Source of the DNA: Methylobacterium radiotolerans JCM 2831
Lineage (GTDB): Bacteria > Pseudomonadota > Alphaproteobacteria > Rhizobiales > Beijerinckiaceae
Reading direction: 5' to 3'
Length of the DNA: 64,000 nt
Assembly: GCF_000019725.1 (NCBI RefSeq)
Contig: NC_010510.1
Location: 400,501 to 464,500, forward strand
Part shown: in pieces, positions 49,968-58,002 of the stretch
Layout of the letters: the number at the start of each line of letters is the position of its first letter
How positions within the stretch are numbered: the first letter of the stretch is position 1
Position numbers and translations under genes: made by a program
The notes under the pieces: generated by a model
The model's input: the letters and a program-made list of their open reading frames with translations, nothing else
Databases searched by the model: none
Told to the model about the DNA's origin: nothing

Positions 49968-51092
49968 GTGGAGCGAGCCGCGAACCTGACGGCGGACGAT
50001 TTTCGCGCGCTGGCCGACGCCCTGCCGCAGATGGCCTGGGTGGCCGAGCCGAACGGCGACATCATCTGGTACAACCGCCGCTGGTACGATTACACCGGCA
50101 CCACCATCGAGCAGATGCGTGGATGGGGCTGGCGCGACGTCCATCACCCCGACCACGTCGAGCGCGTGGTGGGACGCATCAGCGAGGCGTTCCGGACCGG
50201 CGAGCCGTGGAAGGATACCTTCCCGCTCCGCGGCGCCGACGGTGAGTACCGCTGGTTCCTGTCGCTGGCACAACCCCATCGCGGATCCGACGGACGCATC
50301 CTGCGCTGGTTCGGGACCAACACCGACATCACCGAGCGCAAGGGCTTGGAGCGCCGGCTCGCCCGTCACGCCATCGACCTGCGCCGCTCGAACGAGGAAC
50401 TGGAGCAGTTCGCCTACGTCGCCTCCCACGACCTGAAGGCGCCCCTGCGCGGCATCGAGAACCTCGTCGGGTGGATCGAGGAGGATCTGGAAGGCTCGCT
50501 GACCGGCGACGTGCAAACGAACATGGAGCTCCTCAAGAGCCGCGTGCGTCGGCTGGACAGCCTCCTCGACGACCTCTTGGCCTACTCCAGGGCGGGAAGG
50601 GCGGACGCGACCATGGACACGGTCGACACCCGGGCGCTGGTCGGGGAGCTCGCCGTCCTGGTCAGCCCACCCGAGGGCTTCACCATCTCGGCAGACGCCT
50701 CCCTGCCGACGATACAGGCCCCCCGGGCGCCCCTCACCCAGGCCTTGCAGAACCTGATCGGCAACGCCATCAAGCACCACGACCGGCCGGCCGAAGGGCA
50801 CATCCGGGTGGAGGCCAAACCCTCGGGGGGCGCGGTCGAGTTCGTCGTGACCGACGACGGGCCGGGCATCCCCGAGCAGTTCCGCGAACGCGTGTTCGGC
50901 ATGTTCCAGACGCTCAAGCCCCGCGACGAGGTCGAGGGCAGCGGCATGGGGCTCGCCATCGTGCGCAAGCTGGTCGACCGGCAGGGCGGCAAGGTCTGGC
51001 TCGCGGACGGCTCCGACGGGCGTGGCCTGGCGGTGCATTTCACGTGGCCGCTCGACGGCGGGAAGGGGCGGACGGATGGGTTCGACGGTTAA
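49968..51092 (+). CDS. PAS-domain sensor histidine kinase
   Basis: The 374-residue protein has one PAS domain (about 15-135; ALADALPQMAWVAEPNGDIIWYN), a HisKA helix with the phosphoacceptor His in YVASHDLKAPLRGIENL and an ATPase domain with NLIGNAIKHHD, VTDDGPGIPEQF and GSGMGLAIVRKLV. No membrane segment is present, so it is a soluble sensor. I chose GTG 49968 because AAGGAG lies 6 nt upstream. Its end overlaps the receiver gene by 17 nt, an arrangement typical of phytochrome-like kinase/Rcp pairs. Confidence 0.88.
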   Translation: MERAANLTADDFRALADALPQMAWVAEPNGDIIWYNRRWYDYTGTTIEQMRGWGWRDVHHPDHVERVVGRISEAFRTGEPWKDTFPLRGADGEYRWFLSLAQPHRGSDGRILRWFGTNTDITERKGLERRLARHAIDLRRSNEELEQFAYVASHDLKAPLRGIENLVGWIEEDLEGSLTGDVQTNMELLKSRVRRLDSLLDDLLAYSRAGRADATMDTVDTRALVGELAVLVSPPEGFTISADASLPTIQAPRAPLTQALQNLIGNAIKHHDRPAEGHIRVEAKPSGGAVEFVVTDDGPGIPEQFRERVFGMFQTLKPRDEVEGSGMGLAIVRKLVDRQGGKVWLADGSDGRGLAVHFTWPLDGGKGRTDGFDG

Positions 51093-51501
51093 CATCCTGC
51101 TGGTCGACGACGACGAGGTCGACGTCCAGGGACTCAAGCGCGCCTTTAAGAAGAGCAAGATCGGCAACCCGATCACGGTCGCCCGCGACGGCATCGAGGC
51201 CCTGGAGATCCTGCGCGGCGAGAACGGGCGCGAGCGCCTGCCCAAGCCGCACCTGGTCCTGCTCGACCTGAACATGCCGCGCATGAACGGCATCGAGTTC
51301 CTGGAGGCGGTGCGCGCCGACGAGGACCTGCGCTCGGCGGTGGTGTTCATGATCACCACGTCGAAGGCCGACGAGGACCGGATGCGCGCCTACGGGCACA
51401 ACGTCGCCGGCTACATCGTCAAGCGCGACCCGGCCAACACCTTCATGGAGGCGGTCGCGCTGCTGGAGCATTACTGGAAGGTCGTGGAGTTCCCGGCGTA
51501 G
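51076..51501 (+). CDS. single-domain response regulator, Rcp1-like
   Basis: The 141-residue receiver has the acidic triad VDDDEVD, the phosphoacceptor Asp in LVLLDLNMPRMNG and the conserved Thr/Lys (MITTSKADED, GYIVKRDPA). The long loop before the phosphorylation site is typical of Rcp1 partners of phytochrome-like kinases. No output domain is present; it probably relays phosphate to the next gene product. Confidence 0.9.
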   Translation: MGSTVNILLVDDDEVDVQGLKRAFKKSKIGNPITVARDGIEALEILRGENGRERLPKPHLVLLDLNMPRMNGIEFLEAVRADEDLRSAVVFMITTSKADEDRMRAYGHNVAGYIVKRDPANTFMEAVALLEHYWKVVEFPA

Positions 51502-51509
51502 CCGCCCCC

Positions 51510-52679
51510 GTGACGACCCCGACCCGCATCCTGCTGATCGACGACGACGCGGTCGACCGGGCGGCCGTGCGCCGGGCGCTGGCCAAGTCCGGGCTCAAGC
51601 ACTCGCTGACAGAGGCGCCGGGAGGCGACGAGGGCCTGCGCCTCGCCGCGGAGGAAACCTTCGACTGCGTGCTGCTCGACTACCGGCTGCCGGGCATCGA
51701 CACGTTCGCGCTGCTCAGGACGCTGCTGGCGGCCGAGGGGCAGGCGCGGGCGGTGCTGATGCTGACCGGCGAGGCCGACCCGGACCTCGCGACCCGGCTG
51801 ATGCGGGCGGGGGCGCTGGACTACCTCGACAAGGCCGAGGTCACGCCTTCCGGCCTGGCCCGTGCGATCCGCTACGCCGAGGCCCGACAAGCCTTCCAGG
51901 CGGAGCTCGCCGCGGCGCGGCGCGAGGCGGAGGCGAAGTCGCTCGAACTCGACACGCTGAACCGGCAGAAGTCCCTCCTGTTCTCGATCATCGCCCACGA
52001 CCTGCGCAATCCGTTCCAGGCGCTGCTCGGCCTGTCCGAGGTGCTGGGCAAGGCCGTCGCGGCGCGCGACCCCGCGTCCGTGGAACGTCGGGCGAAGGGC
52101 ATCCACGAGGCGGCGACGCAGGCCTATGACCTGCTCGAAAGCCTGTTCTCCTGGGCGAGCCTGCAGATGGACACGATGGCGGTGGCCCTGACCGACGTCG
52201 GTCTCGACGCCTTGGCGGCCGAGGTGATGCAGGGTGCGTCCGAGGCTGCCGCCGATAAGGGCATCGGCCTGGTGGTAACGTGCGACCGGGTCGTCGTTCG
52301 GGCACAGCGGGACATGCTCGCCACGGTGCTGCGCAACCTCGTGAGCAACGCGGTCAAGTTCACGCTGCCGGGCGGAACCGTCACGGTGGCCGGTCGGCGC
52401 GACGGCGACGAGGTCGAGATCTCGGTGACCGACACCGGCATCGGCATGCCGCCGGGCAAGGTCGATGACCTGTTCCGCCTGGACAGGCGGACGACGACGA
52501 ACGGCACGGCGGGTGAGCGTGGGAGCGGGCTCGGCCTGTTGCTCTGTAGGGACCTCGTCGAGCGCCAGGGGGGCGTGCTGACCGTGACGAGCGCCATCGA
52601 CCGGGGAACCACCTTCCGATTTCGGCTGCCGGCCCCCGTCGTGTCGGGGCCGATCCCGTCCGTCGCGGCGCTCACCTGA
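51510..52679 (+). CDS. receiver-histidine kinase fusion
   Basis: The 389-residue protein has an N-terminal receiver (LLIDDDAVDRA, Asp in VLLDYRLPGIDT, Lys in LDKAEVTP) linked by a coiled-coil (residues about 125-155) to a HisKA kinase core (SIIAHDLRNPFQALLG, NLVSNAVKFT, VTDTGIGMPPG, GERGSGLGLLLC). The receiver at the N-terminus suggests that the kinase is controlled by phosphorylation from the two preceding proteins. GTG is the start, 8 nt after the previous stop. Confidence 0.9.
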   Translation: MTTPTRILLIDDDAVDRAAVRRALAKSGLKHSLTEAPGGDEGLRLAAEETFDCVLLDYRLPGIDTFALLRTLLAAEGQARAVLMLTGEADPDLATRLMRAGALDYLDKAEVTPSGLARAIRYAEARQAFQAELAAARREAEAKSLELDTLNRQKSLLFSIIAHDLRNPFQALLGLSEVLGKAVAARDPASVERRAKGIHEAATQAYDLLESLFSWASLQMDTMAVALTDVGLDALAAEVMQGASEAAADKGIGLVVTCDRVVVRAQRDMLATVLRNLVSNAVKFTLPGGTVTVAGRRDGDEVEISVTDTGIGMPPGKVDDLFRLDRRTTTNGTAGERGSGLGLLLCRDLVERQGGVLTVTSAIDRGTTFRFRLPAPVVSGPIPSVAALT

Positions 52680-52846
52680 CCCGCCGGCGCGCACCGTCCG
52701 TTGTCCGTCGGCGTTAGTCGAGGCGATCGACGGCTGAAATCCCGTGCCGCGGCGGTCACTTCGCCGCCAGTTGTCAGATATCGGACATCTTCGCGCCCGG
52801 AAGTCCGCTACTGGACAATTCGGCCGCCCCGGCCCGGACCGCTCTC

Positions 52847-53656
52847 GTGACTGCCCGAAAATCGTCTTCCATCGACGGCAACCTGCTGCTCGAAGCCCTC
52901 AACGCGGCCGACCGCGCCTTGCTGGCCCCGCACGTCGAGCGTCGCGAGGTCAGTCGCGGCGACGTGCTGTTTCGCGCCGGCGACGACGTCAGCCACGTCA
53001 CTTTCCCCGCGCAACGCTGCGTCGTGACCCTGGTGGTGCCGCTCATCGACGGGAAGTCGGTCGAGACCGCGACGATAGGCCGAGAAGGCGCCATGGGCGG
53101 CGTCGTCAGCCACGGCTACCTGCCGGCGTTCGGGCAGGCGGTGGTCCAGGTTGGCGGGCCCGTCATCCGGATCGATGCCGCGCGTCTGTCCGCGGCCAAG
53201 CACGCCTCCAAGGGCATCCGCGACCTGTTCGTGCGCTACGCCGACTGCCTGCTCGCCCAGGTGCTGCAGTCGGTGGCCTGCAACGCCGCCCATACCATCG
53301 AGCGGCGTTGCCTGCGTTGGCTCCTGACCCTGCAGGACCGGATCGGCACCGCCGAACTGCCGGTCACCCACGAGCTCCTCGCCGACATGCTCGGCGTGAG
53401 ACGAGCGTACCTGACCGAAGTCCTCGGCCGCATGCAGCGCGAAGGGCTGATCGGCATCGGACACGGGCGCATCACGCTGCCGGACCGCGCCCGCGCCGAG
53501 GCCGGAGCCTGCGAGTGCCATGCCACCGTGCGGCGGCACTTCGAGGAAGTGATGGGCGCCGTTTACGCGCCCGGCGGGCGGATCATCGCCGTCGACGTCG
53601 CCGAGCCCGAGAGACTCCGGCCGCCATCGACGGTCGTGCGGGAGGGGAGCCCGTGA
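52847..53656 (+). CDS. Crp/Fnr-family regulator coupled to HWE kinase
   Basis: The 269-residue protein has a cNMP-fold domain (DVLFRAGDDVSHVTFPAQRC, IGREGAMGGVV) and a winged helix (VTHELLADMLGVRRAYLTEVLGRMQREGLI). The type is common in rhizobia and methylobacteria, often beside HWE kinases and stress genes. The GTG start follows a weak site. Its stop overlaps the GTG of the giant kinase, implying that the two are made together. Confidence 0.85.
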   Translation: MTARKSSSIDGNLLLEALNAADRALLAPHVERREVSRGDVLFRAGDDVSHVTFPAQRCVVTLVVPLIDGKSVETATIGREGAMGGVVSHGYLPAFGQAVVQVGGPVIRIDAARLSAAKHASKGIRDLFVRYADCLLAQVLQSVACNAAHTIERRCLRWLLTLQDRIGTAELPVTHELLADMLGVRRAYLTEVLGRMQREGLIGIGHGRITLPDRARAEAGACECHATVRRHFEEVMGAVYAPGGRIIAVDVAEPERLRPPSTVVREGSP

Positions 53657-56600
53657 ACCAAGTCATGCCTGTCGCCCGGATCGAGGAGGACGCGCGGCTT
53701 CTCGCGCTCGCGGCGTTCGGCATCCTCGATACGCCGCCCGAACGCGGCTTCGACGACATCGTCCACCTCGCCCGCCAGCTCTGCGCCGCGCCAGTGGCCT
53801 TGATCAGCCTGCTCGACCGAGACCGGCAATGGTTCAAGGCTCGCGCCGGCTTCCCGCCCTGCGAGACCGACCTCGACCGCTCGGTGTGCAAGTTCGTCCT
53901 CGCCGAAACGGGCGTGCTGCAGATCCCGGACCTGACGCTCGACCCGCGCACGCTCGGCAACCCCTTGGTGACCGGCGAGCCGCACCTGCGCTTCTATGCC
54001 GGCGCGCCGCTGCGAAGCCCCGGAGGCGAAGTCCTGGGAAGCCTCTGCGTTATCGACCACGCACCCCGCCCGGGAGGGCTGACACCGGCCCAGGTCGAGA
54101 ATCTTGAGCGCCTCGCGCGACAGGTGGTGGACCAGCTGGTGCTCCGCCGCGCCCTGGCCGAGCGCGACCGGGGCGAGCGCCAGCGTACGGCCATCGCCGA
54201 GACCCTCGCCGCGGTCGTGGCGACCGGCGGCGATCTCGACGCGAGTTTCAGGGCGGTCCTGGCCGGCGCCATGCGTGCCGTGCCGGCAGCGGAGGCCGGC
54301 GCGGTCGAAATGCGCGACGGCGACGACTTGGTCTATCGCGCCGTCACCGCCGACCTGACGCCGCATCTCGGCCTCCGCTTCCCGGTCCAGGGGAGCCTCG
54401 CCGGGGCCTGCCTCAGGGAGGGCATCCCGCTCCTCCTCCCGGACGTCCTCCGAGACCCGCGGGCGAAGCGGGACGTGCTGGAGAGCTCGCGCCTGCGCTC
54501 CTGCCTCCTCGTCCCGGTGCGCCGCGGCGGCACCATGGTCGGCGTCCTGAAGCTGCAGTCGAGCCGGCCCGCCGCCTTCTCGGAGGACGACCTCAAGGCC
54601 GCCACGGTCTTCGCCGCGACGGTCGCCACGGGCCTGGCCGAGGCGGGCGAGGTCGCCGCCAGGAGCGAGGCTTCGCGGACCGAGTACCGTCGCCGGGCCG
54701 TGTTCGACAGCGCGCATGACTACGCCATCATCGTCTTGGACCTCGAAGGCCGCGTCACCGACTGGAACTCCGGCGCGACGCGCATCCTGGGCTGGCGCTC
54801 CGAGGAGATGTGCGGCAAGCCTGCCGACGCGTTCTTCACGCCCGAGGACCGGCGTGACGGCATCCCCGACAAGGAGATGCGGTCCGCCATGGAGAACGGC
54901 CGCGGCATCGACGAGCGTTGGCATCTGCGCCGCGACGGCGAGCGCTTCTGGGCGAACGGCGAGATGATGGCGCTGCGCGACGAGGACGGCGCCGCCATCG
55001 GCTTCGTGAAGATCCTGCGCGACCGGACCGAGCAGAAGGAAGCCGTCGCCCGGCTGGAGGAGAGCCGGGAGCGCTACCGGCTCGTCGCGCGGGCGACCAA
55101 CGACGCGATCTGGGACTGGGACCTGGCGACGAACCACGTCCTGTGGAACGAGGCCCTCAACGAAGCCTACGGCCATGCCTCCGGCGCGGTCGAGCCGACC
55201 GGCGAATGGTGGATCGCGCACATCCATCCCGAGGACCGAGCCCGCATCGATTCCGCCATCCGCGCGGTCATCGACGGCGCGGGGACGGCCTGGACCGAAG
55301 AGTATCGCTTCCTGCGCGCCGACGGCTCCTACGCCCACGTGCTCGACCGCGGCTACGTCATCCGCGACGCCGAAGGACGCGCGAGGCGCATGATCGGCGC
55401 GATGCTCGACCTGAGCGAACGCAAGCAGGCGGAGGACGCGCTGCGGGAGAGCGAGCGCCGGTTCGCCCTGGAACGCGGCCTGCTCCACGCGGTCTTCCAG
55501 CAGGCGCCGGTCGGGATCTCCATAGCGGGCGCCACGGCGGAGGTGCCGTCGGTCATCAATGCCAGGGCCGAGGAACTCCTCGGGCACGGGCTCGGGACCG
55601 AGGGCGACGCCCGCTACGTCTCGTATGGCGCGCAGCATCCCGACGGGCGCCGCTACGAGCCGGGTGACTATCCGACCTTGCGGGCCCTGCGTCACGGCGA
55701 GACCGTGCGAGCCGAGGAGATGCATTATCGCAACGCCGCTACCGGCCTCGTCCGGCCTCTGGAGGTGTCGAGTGGTCCCGTGCGGGACGCGGACGGTACG
55801 ATCCAGGCCGCCGTGACCGTGTTGGTCGACGTCGAGGACCAGCGCCGGGCGGAGGCGGAGGCGCGCAAGCTCGCCGCCCTCGTCGAGCAGTCGCGTGACT
55901 TCATCGGCCTCGCCGCACCCGACGGAACGGTCGACTTCGTCAACGAAGCCGGCCGCCGGCTTGTCGGGCTGCCCGATCTTGCCGCCCGGACCAACCGCAT
56001 CCTCGACTACTTCGTGCCGGGGGAGCACGACCGGATCCTCGCGGATGTCCTTCCCGCGGCCGAGCGCGACGGGTTCTGGGAGGGCGAGCTGCACTTCCGC
56101 AACTTCGCCACCGGCGCGGGCGTACCCGTGCACTACAACATCTTCCAGGTCCGCGACCGCAATGGCGAGTTGCTCGGCTACGGCACGGTCACCCGCGATC
56201 TGACGGAGCAGCACCGTGCGCGGCAGGCCCTGCAAGCGAGTGAGGCGTCGCTTCGGGCGGTCCTCGATACCGTGCCGGTGGGCATCCTGTTCGCGGAAGC
56301 GCCCTCGGGTCGCATCGTCGGCGGCAACCGCCGGCTGGAGGAGATCTTCCGTCACCCGGTGCTGCCATCGCCGAACGCCGAGAGCTACGGGGAGTGGGTC
56401 GCCTTCCACGAGGACGGACGGCGCGTCGAGCCCAACGAGTACCCGTTGAGCCGGATCATCCGCGAGGGTGCCGAACACGCGGCGCTCGAATGCCACTACC
56501 AGCGCGGCGACGGGACCCGGGTCTGGATCGAGATCGTCGGCGTGCCGATGCGCGACGAGAGCGGCACGATCGTCGGCGCTGTCGTGGCGGTCGCCGACAT

Positions 56601-57228
56601 CGACGCTCGCCATCGGGCCGAGGAACGGCAGGACCTGCTCAACCAGGAACTCTCGCACCGCATGAAGAACCTGCTGGCGATGGTGCAGGCCATCGCCGCC
56701 TCGACGCTGCGCGGCGCGGCCGACATGGACACGGCGCGCGAGGTCCTCGGCAGCCGGCTGGTCGCCCTCGGTAAGGCGCATGACGTGCTCCTCGGCGGCG
56801 CCGCCGAGAGCGCCTCTCTGGCGGCTGTGGTCCGGGAGGGCGTCGGCGTGCAGGAATCGGCGGGGCGCCGCGTCGCCTTCGTGGGTCCGGACGTCGAGAT
56901 CGGCGGAAAGGCCGTCCTGTCCCTCGCCTTGACCCTGCACGAGCTGACCACCAACGCGGTCAAGTACGGCGCGCTATCGGTGCCTGACGGGACCGTCACG
57001 GTCGAGGCCGCCCTGGTCGGGCCGGCAGCGGCGCCGCGCCTGCGCATCGCCTGGACCGAGCGCGGCGGCCCGCCGGTCGTGCCGCCGGCTCGTAAGGGCT
57101 TCGGGTCGCGCCTGATCGAGCGCGGCCTGACGGCACAGGTCAGCGCCAGCCTCGCACTCGACTACCGTCCCGAGGGGGTGAGCTGCGTCATAGAGGCCGC
57201 GCTCACCGATTTTCAGGCCACCGGCTGA
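53653..57228 (+). CDS. multidomain GAF/PAS HWE-family histidine kinase
   Basis: The 1191-residue soluble kinase has two GAF domains (about 10-170 and 195-335), five PAS/PAC modules (about 345-980) and a C-terminal HWE kinase with the phosphoacceptor in QELSHRMKNLLAMVQAIAAS, HELTTNAVKYGALS and the diagnostic Trp-x-Glu in RIAWTERGGPP. HWE kinases feed the general stress response or light and redox signalling in alphaproteobacteria. The GTG start overlaps the preceding regulator (GTGA). The first GAF begins ARLLALAAFGILDTPPE, typical of the group. Signals are unknown; the array suggests integration of several. Confidence 0.9.
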   Translation: MNQVMPVARIEEDARLLALAAFGILDTPPERGFDDIVHLARQLCAAPVALISLLDRDRQWFKARAGFPPCETDLDRSVCKFVLAETGVLQIPDLTLDPRTLGNPLVTGEPHLRFYAGAPLRSPGGEVLGSLCVIDHAPRPGGLTPAQVENLERLARQVVDQLVLRRALAERDRGERQRTAIAETLAAVVATGGDLDASFRAVLAGAMRAVPAAEAGAVEMRDGDDLVYRAVTADLTPHLGLRFPVQGSLAGACLREGIPLLLPDVLRDPRAKRDVLESSRLRSCLLVPVRRGGTMVGVLKLQSSRPAAFSEDDLKAATVFAATVATGLAEAGEVAARSEASRTEYRRRAVFDSAHDYAIIVLDLEGRVTDWNSGATRILGWRSEEMCGKPADAFFTPEDRRDGIPDKEMRSAMENGRGIDERWHLRRDGERFWANGEMMALRDEDGAAIGFVKILRDRTEQKEAVARLEESRERYRLVARATNDAIWDWDLATNHVLWNEALNEAYGHASGAVEPTGEWWIAHIHPEDRARIDSAIRAVIDGAGTAWTEEYRFLRADGSYAHVLDRGYVIRDAEGRARRMIGAMLDLSERKQAEDALRESERRFALERGLLHAVFQQAPVGISIAGATAEVPSVINARAEELLGHGLGTEGDARYVSYGAQHPDGRRYEPGDYPTLRALRHGETVRAEEMHYRNAATGLVRPLEVSSGPVRDADGTIQAAVTVLVDVEDQRRAEAEARKLAALVEQSRDFIGLAAPDGTVDFVNEAGRRLVGLPDLAARTNRILDYFVPGEHDRILADVLPAAERDGFWEGELHFRNFATGAGVPVHYNIFQVRDRNGELLGYGTVTRDLTEQHRARQALQASEASLRAVLDTVPVGILFAEAPSGRIVGGNRRLEEIFRHPVLPSPNAESYGEWVAFHEDGRRVEPNEYPLSRIIREGAEHAALECHYQRGDGTRVWIEIVGVPMRDESGTIVGAVVAVADIDARHRAEERQDLLNQELSHRMKNLLAMVQAIAASTLRGAADMDTAREVLGSRLVALGKAHDVLLGGAAESASLAAVVREGVGVQESAGRRVAFVGPDVEIGGKAVLSLALTLHELTTNAVKYGALSVPDGTVTVEAALVGPAAAPRLRIAWTERGGPPVVPPARKGFGSRLIERGLTAQVSASLALDYRPEGVSCVIEAALTDFQATG

Positions 57229-57230
57229 GG

Positions 57231-57704
57231 ATGCGGCGCAACGGAGGGCGGCCCCGACCGTTGCCGCGCGCCACGACCGTTTGCCCGACCCCGACGACGG
57301 CCCTGGTAGTCCGGGACGAGATGCTGTTCCGGCTGGAGGTTTGCGACCACCCCGAAGCCGGGAGCTGCGAGGTGGTCGAGGCCGGGAACGCCGCACCGGC
57401 GCTCGAACGGCTGGACGGCGCGGTCGCCCTGACGGTCACCGACGGCCGCATGCCGGGTTCCGTGGATGGCCTCGCCCCCGCGCGCGAGGTGGTCCTCCGC
57501 CGCCCGGACGCGGCCCTGGTCGCGGTCTCGGCGCAGATGACCCCGCGACCGGGCGACCTGCCGGGAGGCGTCCCGTCCGTCGCCCGCCCGTTCCTGGAAA
57601 GCCACCTGCGCGAGGCGGTCCTGCGCGTCGCGGCCAGGCGGGCCGGCCGCATCCCGGCCCTGCGCGACGCCCTGCGGCAACGAGCGGCGCTAACGTTCGG
57701 GTAA
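57231..57704 (+). CDS. degenerate single-domain response regulator
   Basis: About 157 residues. From residue 23 the receiver pattern is clear: TALVVRDEMLFRLEV (usual VDDE reads VRDE), VTDGRMPGSVDGLA with the phosphoacceptor Asp, and PSVARPF where the invariant Lys is Arg. The N-terminal 20 residues are Arg/Pro-rich and probably not native, so the true start may be later. It lies 2 nt after the HWE kinase. Loss of one acidic residue and of the Lys argues for a weakened or decaying receiver. Confidence 0.65.
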   Translation: MRRNGGRPRPLPRATTVCPTPTTALVVRDEMLFRLEVCDHPEAGSCEVVEAGNAAPALERLDGAVALTVTDGRMPGSVDGLAPAREVVLRRPDAALVAVSAQMTPRPGDLPGGVPSVARPFLESHLREAVLRVAARRAGRIPALRDALRQRAALTFG

Positions 57705-57805
57705 AGGGATTGAACGAGGTGGAAAGCGGCGGCCGAGGGCGCATCCGCCGGAAACTGTGCGCGTTGACGTCCGCCGCTCGACAGGCGCACCCCGGGGATC
57801 TCACC

Positions 57806-57889
57806 ATGCAATCTGCCACGCCGCGCCCGGGAGGCGAGCCTCCGCCGCCCATCGGCGATCCGCCCCCCGGTCCGGTCAACGCTCCATGA
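57806..57889 (+). CDS. possible 27-residue proline-rich peptide
   Basis: A short frame encodes MQSATPRPGGEPPPPIGDPP and ends PGPVNAP*. Proline-rich micro-ORFs of this type occur in related genomes, but the ribosome site is poor and this could be chance. It occupies the gap between the degenerate receiver and the hybrid kinase. Confidence 0.3.
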   Translation: MQSATPRPGGEPPPPIGDPPPGPVNAP

Positions 57890-58002
57890 CCGCGCGGTAC
57901 ACATCTCGCCGGTATCCCGCCCGCCGGGCCGGAGCCGCTCACCACAACCAATGCGTCTTCTGACCCGTCGCGAGCGATGCGGCCGGAACCTGTCGAGCGA
58001 TC

